NCBI RefSeq assembly: GCF_014084045.1
Contig: NZ_CP043732.1
Span: 2,046,001 to 2,110,000, forward strand
Direction: 5' to 3'
Source: Microbacterium esteraromaticum
GTDB taxonomy: Bacteria > Actinomycetota > Actinomycetes > Actinomycetales > Microbacteriaceae
Length of the DNA: 64,000 nucleotides
A model generated the notes under the pieces. That model did not search any database. It was not told the DNA's origin and saw only the letters and a program-made list of their open reading frames with translations. Below, piece by piece: positions 54,080 through 62,621 of the stretch; position 1 is the first letter of the stretch; each line of letters opens with the position of its first letter. The translations under genes were made by a program, and so were the position numbers.

Positions 54080-55348
54080 ATGCAACGCCTCATCGTCGCG
54101 CTCCTCGCCGCCCTCGACGCCGCCATCGCGGCCGCGGTCGGGCTCGCTCTCGTGCTCGCCCCCTTCACGCTGCTCTGGGTGCTCGCGTTCGGACTCGACG
54201 CCGACTGGGGTGCCCTCTGGCCGGTGAGCGCGACGCTCTGGCAGCTCGGGCACGGTGTGCCCCTCGAGGTCGTGCTGCCTGATGCCCTGCTGTCGAGCCT
54301 CGCCATTCCGAAGGAGGCCGCTCGCTTCGCCCTCTCGGTGCCGCCGCTGGCGCTGCTGCTGTTCACCCTGCTCTTCGCGGCGCGCTCGGGCCGACGCGCG
54401 GCGGTCGCCGGTCGCTGGATCTCGGGAGTGACCGGGGGAGTGGTCGCGTTCGCGATCCTCACCGCGGGGGTCGCGGTGAGCGGCGGCTCCGATGTGCTGC
54501 GAGCCACGCCATGGGTCGCCGTGGTCGTTCCCGTCGGCGTGTACACGGTCGGCGCGCTTGCCGGAGCGGTCGGTCACGCCTGGACGGAGGGCGATGACGG
54601 GCCGATCGACCGGCTCCGCGACCTGATCGACGGCTGGGGCGAGTGGGCGGCGGTGCCTGGCGAGACGGTCCGCGGCGCCGCGGTCGTGACAGTCGCCATG
54701 GCCGGGGCATCCGCCGTCGGCATCGCAGCGATGACGGTGCTGCGCGGCGGAGAGGTGGTCGCGCTGTTCGAGGCCGCCCACGTCGACGCGCTCGGAGCCG
54801 TCATGCTCACCCTCGCTCACCTGGCGTACCTGCCGACCCTGGTGGTGTGGGCGGCGAGCTGGCTCGCAGGGCCGGGCTTCGCCCTCGGCAGCGGCACGTC
54901 GGTCTCGCCGGCGGGCACCGAGCTGGGTGTCGTGCCCGGCATCCCGATTCTCGGGCTGGTGCCCGAGAACTCGTCGATCTGGATGCTGGTGAGCGTGCTC
55001 GTGCCGATCGCGTGCGGTGCCGTGGCCGGATGGATGGTGCGCTCTCGCCTCGTCTGGGAGGACACCGCTCGCGGCTACGGCCCGCGGGCGGCGATCGCCG
55101 CCGGAATCGCTGCGTCGTCTTCCGGAATCGCCGCTCTCGCCGCACTGCTGGCATCCGGATCGATCGGCCCCGGCCGTCTCGCCGAGGCAGGCCCCGCGGT
55201 GGGGCCCTTCGCGCTGGCGATCGGCGTGGAGGTGCTCATCGGCGCCGGCATCCTGCTGCTCGCACCGCGGCACCGCGATGAGCTCGCGGAGGAGCGCACC
55301 GACCGCTGGAACGAGGAGATGGCGGGGCTCACCGCCCCGATAGACTGA
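54080..55348 (+). CDS. DUF6350/PerM-like membrane protein
   Basis: The 422-residue product has about ten to twelve spans. It opens with [44 protein letters not shown], a hallmark of DUF6350 proteins; the mycobacterial homologue PerM is linked to cell division and persistence. The gene precedes purN with its stop inside the purN promoter (the purN TAGACT is read in frame as Ile-Asp). The order DUF6350-purN-purH is common in actinobacteria. Function is inferred only from the family. Confidence 0.83.
   Translation: MQRLIVALLAALDAAIAAAVGLALVLAPFTLLWVLAFGLDADWGALWPVSATLWQLGHGVPLEVVLPDALLSSLAIPKEAARFALSVPPLALLLFTLLFAARSGRRAAVAGRWISGVTGGVVAFAILTAGVAVSGGSDVLRATPWVAVVVPVGVYTVGALAGAVGHAWTEGDDGPIDRLRDLIDGWGEWAAVPGETVRGAAVVTVAMAGASAVGIAAMTVLRGGEVVALFEAAHVDALGAVMLTLAHLAYLPTLVVWAASWLAGPGFALGSGTSVSPAGTELGVVPGIPILGLVPENSSIWMLVSVLVPIACGAVAGWMVRSRLVWEDTARGYGPRAAIAAGIAASSSGIAALAALLASGSIGPGRLAEAGPAVGPFALAIGVEVLIGAGILLLAPRHRDELAEERTDRWNEEMAGLTAPID
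55341..55346 (+). promoter_or_regulatory. -10 hexamer TAGACT of purN, leaderless
   Basis: TAGACT overlaps the last codons of the DUF6350 gene and ends 6 nt before GTG 55353. Confidence 0.55.
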
Positions 55349-55352
55349 GCGG

Positions 55353-55934
55353 GTGCTGACGCTCGCCGTTCTCATCTCCGGTACCGGCTCGAACCTCCGA
55401 GCCCTGCTCGAGGCCGCGAGCCACCCCGAGTTCCCCGCCAGGGTCATCGCCGTCGGCGCCGACCGGGACGCGGCGGGGCTGGTCCACGCCGAGGAGTTCG
55501 GCATCCCCACCTTCACCGTCCCCTACACCGCGTACACGAGTCGTGAGGAGTGGGGACAGGAGCTGGCCGAGCAGCTGGATGCCTGGCAGCCCGATCTCAT
55601 CGTGCTGAGCGGTCTGATGCGCCTGCTGCCGCCAGCCGTCGTAGAGCGCTACGCGCCGAACATCATCAACACCCACCCGGCGTACCTGCCCGAGTTCCCC
55701 GGCGCGCACGGCGTGCGCGACGCGCTGGCCGCGGGCGTCACCGAGACCGGGGCGAGCATCATCGTGATCGACGACGGCATCGACAGCGGCCCCATCCTCG
55801 CGCAGGAGCGCGTGCCGGTGCTGCCGGGCGACACCGAGTCCACCCTGCACGACCGCATCAAACCTGTCGAGCGCCGCCTGCTCATCGACACCGTGCGGCG
55901 CATCGCCACCGGTGGGCTGGCGCTCTCCCGCTGA
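55353..55934 (+). CDS. purN: Phosphoribosylglycinamide formyltransferase 1
   Basis: A 193-residue enzyme with the opening [18 protein letters not shown] (phosphoribosyl binding) and catalytic [15 protein letters not shown] with the Asn/His pair; the third acid is in [11 protein letters not shown]. It transfers a formyl group from 10-formyl-THF to GAR in purine synthesis. GTG 55353 has no ribosome binding site and a TAGACT hexamer 6 nt upstream. purH follows after 42 nt with a good binding site. Confidence 0.95.
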   Translation: MLTLAVLISGTGSNLRALLEAASHPEFPARVIAVGADRDAAGLVHAEEFGIPTFTVPYTAYTSREEWGQELAEQLDAWQPDLIVLSGLMRLLPPAVVERYAPNIINTHPAYLPEFPGAHGVRDALAAGVTETGASIIVIDDGIDSGPILAQERVPVLPGDTESTLHDRIKPVERRLLIDTVRRIATGGLALSR

Positions 55935-55976
55935 ATCCACCCCGCTGACACCCCGCCCGAACGAAGGAGCACTCTC

Positions 55977-57584
55977 ATGGCCGGCCCCCGCCTCGATCCC
56001 TCGCTGTACCGCGACCGCGACCTCGTGCGGATCAAGCGCGCCCTCGTCTCGGTCAGCGACAAGTCCGGCCTGCTCGAGCTCGCCGAGGCGCTGACGAATG
56101 CGGGCGTCGAGATCGTCTCGACCGGGTCGACGGCTCAGACGATCCGCGACGCAGGGCACGAGGTCACCGACGTGGCCGCGGTCACCGGCGTGGCCGAGAT
56201 GCTGGACGGGCGCGTGAAGACCCTGCACCCGAAGGTGCACGGCGGCCTGCTGGCCGACCTTCGTCTCGAGGACCACGAGCGCCAGCTCGCCGACCTGGAG
56301 ATCGAGCCGTTCGAACTCGTCGTCGTCAACCTCTACCCGTTCGTCGAGACCGTGGCATCCGGCGCCGAGCCCGACGCCATCGTCGAGCAGATCGACATCG
56401 GCGGACCCGCCATGGTGCGCGCCGCGGCGAAGAACCACGCGAACGTCGCGATCGTCGTCTCGCCCGAGTCGTACCCCGCCATCATCGAGGCGATCGAAGA
56501 GGGCGGAACGACCCTCGTGCACCGTCGCGAGCTCGCCGCCCGCGCCTTCGCGCACACCGCGAACTACGATTCCGCCGTCGCGCAGTGGTTCTCGGAGGGG
56601 ACGCTGGTCGAGGGCGGCGACCTGCCCGCGCACCTCACCGTCAAGGCAGAGCGTCTCGCGACGCTGCGGTACGGCGAGAACTCGCATCAGCGCGGCGCCA
56701 TCTACACCCGCGCGGGCGGTCACGGCATCGCGCAGGCCACGCAGCTGCAGGGCAAGGAGATGTCGTACAACAACTACGTCGATGCCGACGCCGCGCTGCG
56801 CGCCGCGTACGACATGGTGCAGCCGGCTGTCGCCATCATCAAGCACGCGAACCCGTGCGGCATCGCCACCACCGCGCCCAGCGCCCTCGACCCGATCGCC
56901 AGCGCGCACCTGCGCGCCCACGAATGCGACCCGGTCTCGGCATACGGCGGGGTGATCGCGGCGAACGGCACCGTCACCCTCAAGATGGCCGAGAACCTCA
57001 AAGACATCTTCACCGAGGTGATCGTCGCCCCGTCGTTCGAGCCGGCCGCGCTCGAGGTGTTCAAGGCGAAGAAGAACCTGCGTCTGCTGCAGCTGCCGGC
57101 CGACTGGCGCCAGGAGCGCATGGACGTGCGTCTCGTCTCGGGCGGTCTGCTGCTGCAGGACGCCGACCGCTTCCCCGACGACATCGTCTCGGTCGCCAAG
57201 AACTGGGAGCTCGTCTCTGGTGAGCGTCCCGACGACAGGGAGATGGAGAACCTCATCTTCGCGTGGAAGGCATGCCGCGCCGTGAAGTCGAACGCGATCG
57301 TGCTGGCGAAGGACAACGCCACCGTCGGCGTCGGCATGGGGCAGGTCAACCGGGTCGACTCGTGTCGCCTCGCGGTCGAGCGCGCGGGTGACCGGGCAGC
57401 CGGCTCCGTGGCCGCGTCCGACGCGTTCTTCCCGTTCGCCGACGGCCCGCAGGTGCTCATCGACGCCGGTATCAAGGCGATCGTGCAGCCGGGCGGGTCG
57501 GTGCGCGACGACGAGGTGATGGACGCTGCCCGCAAGGCCGGCGTGACCATGTTCTTCACCGGCGAGCGCCACTTCTTCCACTGA
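55977..57584 (+). CDS. purH: AICAR transformylase/IMP cyclohydrolase
   Basis: This 535-residue bifunctional enzyme has the N-terminal IMP cyclohydrolase ([52 protein letters not shown]) and the C-terminal AICAR transformylase ([24 protein letters not shown]; the end [29 protein letters not shown]). It catalyses the last two steps to IMP. GAAGGAG precedes ATG 55977. It ends at an exceptional 84-nt palindrome. Confidence 0.96.
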   Translation: MAGPRLDPSLYRDRDLVRIKRALVSVSDKSGLLELAEALTNAGVEIVSTGSTAQTIRDAGHEVTDVAAVTGVAEMLDGRVKTLHPKVHGGLLADLRLEDHERQLADLEIEPFELVVVNLYPFVETVASGAEPDAIVEQIDIGGPAMVRAAAKNHANVAIVVSPESYPAIIEAIEEGGTTLVHRRELAARAFAHTANYDSAVAQWFSEGTLVEGGDLPAHLTVKAERLATLRYGENSHQRGAIYTRAGGHGIAQATQLQGKEMSYNNYVDADAALRAAYDMVQPAVAIIKHANPCGIATTAPSALDPIASAHLRAHECDPVSAYGGVIAANGTVTLKMAENLKDIFTEVIVAPSFEPAALEVFKAKKNLRLLQLPADWRQERMDVRLVSGGLLLQDADRFPDDIVSVAKNWELVSGERPDDREMENLIFAWKACRAVKSNAIVLAKDNATVGVGMGQVNRVDSCRLAVERAGDRAAGSVAASDAFFPFADGPQVLIDAGIKAIVQPGGSVRDDEVMDAARKAGVTMFFTGERHFFH

Positions 57585-57613
57585 CGCGGAGCGCAGCGAC
57601 GCGGCGAACCGCT

Positions 57614-57697
57614 CGCCGACACCCCCACTTCGTGCCGACACCCCTGGCTGCGGACGACCGCAGCCAGGGGTGTCGGCAGCACGTAGGGGTGTCGGCG
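57614..57697. terminator. 84-nt near-perfect palindrome between purH and the Lrp gene
   Basis: Two 40-nt arms (57614-57653 and 57658-57697) pair with about four mismatches around an ACGA loop. Each arm carries two copies of the unit GCCGACACCCC. Converging genes flank it, so it likely terminates both. Confidence 0.85.
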
Positions 57698-57704
57698 ATG
57701 AGGG

Positions 57705-58136
57705 TCAGACCGTCGCCGATGACAGCAGGATGCTGGTCTCGCTGTCTCGGATGCCCTCGATGCCGCGGATGGTGCTCAGTGTCTCGTCGAACGACGCGAG
57801 GCCGTCGCAGCTGATGTCGGCGACGAGGTCCCAGCGCCCGTTCGTGGTGTGCAGTGCGGCGATCTGAGGCACACCGCGCAGGCTCCGGATCACGTCACGG
57901 GTGTTGCGCCCCTCGACGGCGATCAGCATGATCGCCCGCACCACGGAGGTGGTCGCGGGGTCGCGCACGCGCACGGAGAACCCGACGATGACCCCGCTCT
58001 CTACCAGCCGGCGCAGGCGGGCGTCGACGGTGGCACGGGTCACGCCGAGCCGACGGGCGAGGTTGACGACCGACTCGCGGCTGTTCGCGCGCAGCAGCGA
58101 CAGCAGGCGTCGATCGAGGTCGTCGAGGGGATTCAT
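57705..58136 (-). CDS. Lrp/AsnC family transcriptional regulator
   Basis: The 143-residue regulator has an N-terminal winged HTH (LDRRLLSLLRANSRESVVNLARRLGVTRATVDARLRRLVESGVI) and a C-terminal RAM ligand/oligomer domain. Divergent to ornithine cyclodeaminase and ctlX, it is the likely sensor of an amino acid in that pathway. The start at 58136 is chosen because it directly precedes the HTH and lies 6 nt after a TACGTT hexamer (leaderless). Confidence 0.92.
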   Translation of the reverse strand: MNPLDDLDRRLLSLLRANSRESVVNLARRLGVTRATVDARLRRLVESGVIVGFSVRVRDPATTSVVRAIMLIAVEGRNTRDVIRSLRGVPQIAALHTTNGRWDLVADISCDGLASFDETLSTIRGIEGIRDSETSILLSSATV

Positions 58137-58158
58137 ATACAGAACGTACATCCAGTAT
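58137..58158. promoter_or_regulatory. Imperfect palindrome: candidate Lrp operator
   Basis: A 22-nt imperfect palindrome centred on GTAC, with 16 of 22 positions symmetric and ATAC...GTAT ends. It contains the Lrp gene's own TACGTT hexamer, so autoregulation is likely. The surrounding 120-nt gap is unusually A/T-rich for the window. Confidence 0.5.
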
Positions 58159-58259
58159 GAGCAATCTGCCATAGCGTTCGCGTAAATGACCATTCCTGCT
58201 GATTGAAAGTGAAAGCACTGGCTCCGTAGATTGAGATCCACTGAGTGAAGGGATGGACG

Positions 58260-59297
58260 ATGGTCCGTTTTGTCGATGTTCCGAACATGCGCCGCTGGCT
58301 GATCGATACGGGCATCGAACGTGCCATCGAGGGCATCGCCGAGACCCTCGTGGAGGATTTCCGCCGCTGGGAGCAGTTCGACAAGACCGCGCGCGTGGCC
58401 AGCCACTCCGAGATCGGAGTGATCGAGCTCATGCCCGCCAGCGACGGCCGCCAGTACGGCTTCAAGTACGTCAACGGGCACCCCTCCAACCCCTCGCGCG
58501 GGATGCAGACCGTCACGGCCTTCGGCGTGCTCGCCGACGTCGACAGCGGATACCCGACGCTGTGGACCGAGATGACCATCCTCACCGCGCTCCGCACGGC
58601 GGCGACGTCTGCCATGGTCGCCCGGCTGCTCGCGCCCGCGGGCGCGACGACCATGGGCATGATCGGCACCGGCAGCCAGTCCGAGTTCCAGGCCCTCGCG
58701 TTCCGGGCGATGCTCGGCATCCACTCGCTGCGCATCTGGGACACCGATCCGCACGCGATGGACGTCTTCGAGGCGAACATGCGCCCGCTCGGATTCGACA
58801 TCGTGCGCGCATCCAGCGCGGCAGATGCGGTCCGCGACGCGCAGATCATCACCACGTGCACCGCCGACAAGGCCAACGCCACCGTGCTCACCGACGACAT
58901 GGTCGCCCCCGGCGTGCACATCAACGCGATCGGCGGCGACTGCCCAGGCAAGACCGAGCTCGACGCGGGCATCCTGCGCCGCTCCGACATCTTCGTCGAG
59001 TACCCGCCGCAGACCAGGATCGAGGGCGAGATCCAGCAGCTCGACGCCGACCACCCGGTCATCGAGCTGTGGCGCGTGCTGCGCGGCGAGGCATCGGGGC
59101 GGACCTCCGCCGACCAGATCACCGTCTTCGACTCGGTGGGCTTCGCGATCGAGGACTTCTCGGCGCTGCGCTACCTGGATGCCGCCATCGACGGCACCGA
59201 CTACTTCACCGACGTCGACATCATCGCCGAGCCCGCTGACCCGAAGAACCTGTTCGCCCTGGTCGCCGAGGGCGCCGTCGTGCCCAGCCTGGCGTGA
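58260..59297 (+). CDS. Ornithine cyclodeaminase family protein
   Basis: This 345-residue enzyme has the ornithine cyclodeaminase/mu-crystallin fold. The NAD-binding glycine-rich motif is MGMIGTGSQSEFQALAFRAML; the N-terminal half holds the substrate-binding GYPTLWTEMTILTALRTAATSAMVAR. Ornithine cyclodeaminase forms proline directly from ornithine. The divergent Lrp and overlapping ctlX genes support this against the other family activities such as alanine dehydrogenase. A GAAGGGAT binding site precedes ATG 58260. A GTGA overlap joins it to ctlX. Confidence 0.88.
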   Translation: MVRFVDVPNMRRWLIDTGIERAIEGIAETLVEDFRRWEQFDKTARVASHSEIGVIELMPASDGRQYGFKYVNGHPSNPSRGMQTVTAFGVLADVDSGYPTLWTEMTILTALRTAATSAMVARLLAPAGATTMGMIGTGSQSEFQALAFRAMLGIHSLRIWDTDPHAMDVFEANMRPLGFDIVRASSAADAVRDAQIITTCTADKANATVLTDDMVAPGVHINAIGGDCPGKTELDAGILRRSDIFVEYPPQTRIEGEIQQLDADHPVIELWRVLRGEASGRTSADQITVFDSVGFAIEDFSALRYLDAAIDGTDYFTDVDIIAEPADPKNLFALVAEGAVVPSLA

Positions 59298-60211
59298 GAG
59301 CCGCATCGGCGCAGGCGCCGAACGCCGTGGTGCTGATCCGTCCGCACCACTTCCGGCCGAATCCGCAGACGGCCGCCGACAACACCTTCCAGCGCGAGAC
59401 CGACCATGACGTGTCGCGCGACGCGTTCGAGGCGTGCACCCGGGTCGCCGAGGTGCTGCGCGGAGAAGGCGTGCGCGTGCACCTGTTCGAGGACGCCGGT
59501 GAATCGCATCCCGACAGCGTGTTCCCGAACAACTGGTTCTCGACGCACGCCGGCGGGCGCGTCGCCATCTACCCGATGTACGCGCCGAACCGGCGCGGCG
59601 AGCGCCGTGCAGACATCGTCGAGATGCTCAAGAGCGAGTACCGCGTGCAGGAGGTCATCGACTACTCGGGTCTCGAACCCGACGGGCTCTTCCTCGAGGG
59701 AACCGGCGCGATGGTGCTCGACCACGTGTCGCGGATCGCATACGCGGTGCGCTCGCACCGCTGCGACCCGGTACTGGTCGAGCGGTTCTGCACGGTGTTC
59801 GGCTACGAGCCGGTGGTGTTCGACGCCGCAGACTCCGACGGTGTGCCGATCTACCACACCAACGTGATGATGTGCATCGGCACCGACATCGCGCTCATCG
59901 GACTCGACATGATCGTCGGCGAGGCCAGGCGCGCCGAGATCGCGCAGCGCATCCGCGACACGGGCCGCGTGCTCGTGGATCTGAGCGCGGAGCAGGTGGC
60001 CTCGTTCGCGGGCAACGCGATCGAGCTGAGGGATGCCGACGGCGAGCGCATCCTCGTGCTGTCCGAGACCGCTCATCGCAGCCTCACCGACGAGCAGCTG
60101 GCGATGCTGTCGGCCTCGTGCCGGCTTCTGCCGATCGACGTGGCGCCGATCGAGCTGGCAGGGGGCTCGGTGCGCTGCATGATCGCGGGCATCCACCTCG
60201 ACCCCCGCTGA
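59294..60211 (+). CDS. ctlX: Citrulline utilization hydrolase CtlX
   Basis: A 305-residue guanidino-group-modifying enzyme of the CtlX group: opening VVLIRPHHFRPNPQTAADNTFQ, FPNNWFSTHAGGRVAIYPMYAPNRR, YHTNVMMCIG and the nucleophile region GGSVRCMIAG, with Cys295. CtlX converts citrulline to ornithine, carbon dioxide and ammonia in Francisella. It starts at GTG 59294 with a GTGA overlap. With the upstream cyclodeaminase it makes a citrulline-ornithine-proline route. A homologue acting on arginine or agmatine cannot be ruled out. Confidence 0.9.
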   Translation: MRAASAQAPNAVVLIRPHHFRPNPQTAADNTFQRETDHDVSRDAFEACTRVAEVLRGEGVRVHLFEDAGESHPDSVFPNNWFSTHAGGRVAIYPMYAPNRRGERRADIVEMLKSEYRVQEVIDYSGLEPDGLFLEGTGAMVLDHVSRIAYAVRSHRCDPVLVERFCTVFGYEPVVFDAADSDGVPIYHTNVMMCIGTDIALIGLDMIVGEARRAEIAQRIRDTGRVLVDLSAEQVASFAGNAIELRDADGERILVLSETAHRSLTDEQLAMLSASCRLLPIDVAPIELAGGSVRCMIAGIHLDPR

Positions 60212-60316
60212 GCGCCAGCCGGGTCGACGCGAGTCGGCGACCGGCTCCTGGGGACACCGGACTGCCATGTCCGATTTCCGCCAGCCCTGCCCTCGTGGGC
60301 GTGACAGCATGGATGC

Positions 60317-61837
60317 ATGAGCAGCACCATCGAGCACGACGAGCGCTACCGCGCGATCAGCGCGAGGGACACCCGCTTCGACGGCCAGTTCGTCACTGCG
60401 GTGCGCTCGACCGGCATCTACTGCCGGCCGAGCTGCCCCGCTCGCACACCGAAGCGCGAGAACGTCACGTTCTACCCGACCAGTGCCGCGGCGCACGAGG
60501 CCGGCTACCGGGCCTGCAAGCGATGCCTGCCCGAGGCCGCACCCGGGTCTCCCGCGTGGAACCTGCGCGGAGACGCCGCCGCCAGGGCGATGCGCCTGAT
60601 CGCCGCAGGCGTCGTCGAGCAGGAGGGCGTGCCCGGACTCGCTCGCCGCCTGGGCTACTCGCCGCGACACCTCACCCGGCTGCTCACCACCGAGCTCGGC
60701 GCGGGTCCGCTCGCCCTCGCCAGGGCACACCGCGCGCACACGGCCCGCATGCTGCTGGTCGGAACCGACCTGCCTGTCTCCGAAGTCGCCTTCTCAGCCG
60801 GATTCGCGAGCATCCGGCAGTGCAACGACACGATCCGCGAGGTCTTCGAGATGACGCCGGGAGAGCTGCGCGCGAAGCGCAGGCACGCATCAGGTGCCAC
60901 GGATCGCTCGGCCCGAGCCGATGACGGGACTCAGGGTGCGATCGACCTGCTGCTGCCGCACCGCACGCCGATGGATTCGGCAGGGGTGTTCGCGTGGATG
61001 GCGGCACGTGCCCTGCCCGGCGTCGAGACCGCCACCGCGACGTCGTTCGCACGACACCTCCGCATGCCGGGCGGACCGGCGCACTTCGAGGTGAGGCAGA
61101 CGCCGGAGGGGCAGCTGCGACTGCGCGCGAAGGTCACCCGCCTCGGCGACCTCGCTCCGCTCGTGTCGACGGCGCGCCGGCTGTTCGATCTGGACGCCGA
61201 TCCGCAGGCCGTCGACGAGGCGCTCTCGTCGCATCCGCAGCTGGCGCCGCTCGTGGCGGCCGTCCCTGGCATCCGGATGCCCGGTGCAGCCGACCCGCAC
61301 GAGATGCTGATCCGGGCCATGGTCGGCCAGCAGATCACCGTCGCCGCCGCCCGCACCGCGCTGACGGCACTCGCCGAGCAGTTGGGGGAGAGGACGGCCG
61401 ACGGCGGACTGCTCTTCCCGACCATGGCCGCGATCGCCGAGCACGGCGCCGAGGTGCTGCGCGGACCCACCGCGCGCATCCGGGCGATCACCGGCGCCGC
61501 GGAGGCGCTCGCCGACGGCTCCCTCCCGCTCAGCGTCGGCGACGACGCCGCCGAGCAGCGCGCCGCCCTGCTGGCCATGCCAGGCATCGGGCCGTGGACC
61601 GCCGACTACGTGCGCATGCGGGTCATCGGCGATCCCGACGTCTTCCTGCCGGGGGATGTCGCCGTGCGCTCCGGGGCCGTCGCATCCGGACTGCCCGGCG
61701 ATCCGGCCGCCCTGACCGCCTGGGCCGCACGCACGGCGCCCTGGCGCAGCTACCTCACCGCCCACCTGTGGGCGGCGGCGCCGGTGCGCCCGCAGCGCCG
61801 TCGTCCCGTCCATCCCGCATCGAAGGAGTCATCGTGA
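60317..61837 (+). CDS. Ada-AlkA fusion: methyl-phosphotriester sensor and 3-methyladenine glycosylase
   Basis: A 506-residue fusion. Residues 1-75 are the Ada zinc domain with Cys36, Cys40, Cys67 and Cys70 (YCRPSC, CKRC). Residues 80-190 are an AraC-type HTH pair ([38 protein letters not shown]). Residues 200-300 are the AlkA N-terminal domain and 305-490 the HhH-GPD glycosylase with [18 protein letters not shown] and catalytic Asp447 in LPGDVAVR. The methylated sensor activates transcription while the other end removes alkylated bases. The methyltransferase gene overlaps by GTGA. Confidence 0.93.
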   Translation: MSSTIEHDERYRAISARDTRFDGQFVTAVRSTGIYCRPSCPARTPKRENVTFYPTSAAAHEAGYRACKRCLPEAAPGSPAWNLRGDAAARAMRLIAAGVVEQEGVPGLARRLGYSPRHLTRLLTTELGAGPLALARAHRAHTARMLLVGTDLPVSEVAFSAGFASIRQCNDTIREVFEMTPGELRAKRRHASGATDRSARADDGTQGAIDLLLPHRTPMDSAGVFAWMAARALPGVETATATSFARHLRMPGGPAHFEVRQTPEGQLRLRAKVTRLGDLAPLVSTARRLFDLDADPQAVDEALSSHPQLAPLVAAVPGIRMPGAADPHEMLIRAMVGQQITVAAARTALTALAEQLGERTADGGLLFPTMAAIAEHGAEVLRGPTARIRAITGAAEALADGSLPLSVGDDAAEQRAALLAMPGIGPWTADYVRMRVIGDPDVFLPGDVAVRSGAVASGLPGDPAALTAWAARTAPWRSYLTAHLWAAAPVRPQRRRPVHPASKESS

Positions 61838-62331
61838 CCGCACTCATCCAGACCATCCAGACCCCCGACGGGCCCCTGACCATCCTCGCCGACGACTCCC
61901 AGCGGGTGCTGGCGTCGGGGTGGAGCGACGATCAGAGCGCGATCGTCGCACGGGTGCACCCCGCGCTGCGGCCGGCGCACGTCGGCGAGGGGGAGACGGA
62001 TGCCGCCGGCGCGGCCCTCGCGTACTACGCAGGCGACCTGCGCGCGATCGATTCGGTGCGAGTCCTGCAGCGCGGCACCGCGATGCAGGCTGCGGGGTGG
62101 GAGGCGCTGCGCCGCATCGAGCCCGGCCGCCCGCTCAGCTACAGCGAGTTCGCCCTCGAGCTCGGCAGCCCGCAGGCGGTGCGCGCAGCCGCGTCGATCT
62201 GCGCTCGCAATGCGCCGGCGCTGTTCGTGCCCTGTCACCGTGTGCTGCGCTCCGACGGCTCCCTCGGCGGTTTCGCCTGGGGACTGCCGGTGAAGCAGAG
62301 CCTTCTCGCCCGCGAGCGCGGGGAGCTCTGA
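61834..62331 (+). CDS. ogt: Methylated-DNA--protein-cysteine methyltransferase
   Basis: A 165-residue O6-alkylguanine-DNA alkyltransferase with the active-site PCHRV (Cys134) in [24 protein letters not shown] and the recognition helix [16 protein letters not shown]. It repairs O6-methylguanine by transferring the methyl group to itself. The short N-terminal domain is normal. It starts at GTG 61834 after GAAGGAG, overlapping the Ada-AlkA gene by GTGA, and completes an adaptive-response operon. Confidence 0.92.
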   Translation: MTALIQTIQTPDGPLTILADDSQRVLASGWSDDQSAIVARVHPALRPAHVGEGETDAAGAALAYYAGDLRAIDSVRVLQRGTAMQAAGWEALRRIEPGRPLSYSEFALELGSPQAVRAAASICARNAPALFVPCHRVLRSDGSLGGFAWGLPVKQSLLARERGEL

Positions 62332-62378
62332 CACATCCGGCGCCGCCTCGTCGGCGCCGGATCGCCCCACCCGGACTC

Positions 62379-62408
62379 TTGCGCAGAAAGCGTCTTCCCC
62401 AATAGGCT
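62379..62408 (+). promoter_or_regulatory. Promoter of the leader/ABC exporter operon
   Basis: TTGCGC (62379-62384), 18-nt spacer, TAGGCT (62403-62408). Transcription near 62415 gives about 45 nt before the leader ORF and about 205 nt before the ABC gene. The 290-nt gap holds this promoter, the leader and two hairpins. Confidence 0.55.
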
Positions 62409-62459
62409 CGAAGGCTGTCGCGCCGACCGGGCGACGAAGCCGATGCCCAGGAGGACGCC

Positions 62460-62519
62460 ATGACCAAGACGACTGTCACCCCACTCCTCGGCTCGCGCGC
62501 ACTCCGCCTGCGCGACTGA
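62460..62519 (+). CDS. Predicted 19-codon leader peptide before the ABC exporter gene
   Basis: ATG 62460 starts a short ORF reading MTKTTVTPLLGSRALRLRD and stopping at TGA 62517-62519. It has a near-consensus ribosome binding site (CCAGGAGGA) and lies about 100 nt upstream of the ABC exporter gene on the same transcript. The C-terminal half is basic (RALRLRD). Short ORFs with strong ribosome binding sites before exporters often act as translation-attenuation leaders for ribosome-targeting drugs; here this is an inference. Chance occurrence is the alternative. Confidence 0.5.
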   Translation: MTKTTVTPLLGSRALRLRD

Positions 62520-62529
62520 GCGTGCGGCC

Positions 62530-62581
62530 GGCGACCTCGGGGTCGCCTCGCGCCACGCCCGCACCGGATGCCATGGCATCC
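62530..62581 (+). promoter_or_regulatory. Two hairpins between the leader ORF and ABC gene
   Basis: GGCGACC/GGTCGCC (62530-62547, 4-nt loop) and the perfect palindrome GGATGCCATGGCATCC (62566-62581). They could alternate with leader translation in an attenuation mechanism. Confidence 0.4.
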
Positions 62582-62621
62582 GCACCCGTCTTCGTCACCC
62601 ACTCGCCACGCAACGAGAGTC

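Noticed and set aside
57705..59306. A 533-codon minus-strand ORF extending the Lrp gene upstream
   Set aside because: The extension is antisense to ornithine cyclodeaminase; the Lrp HTH begins right after the ATG at 58136.
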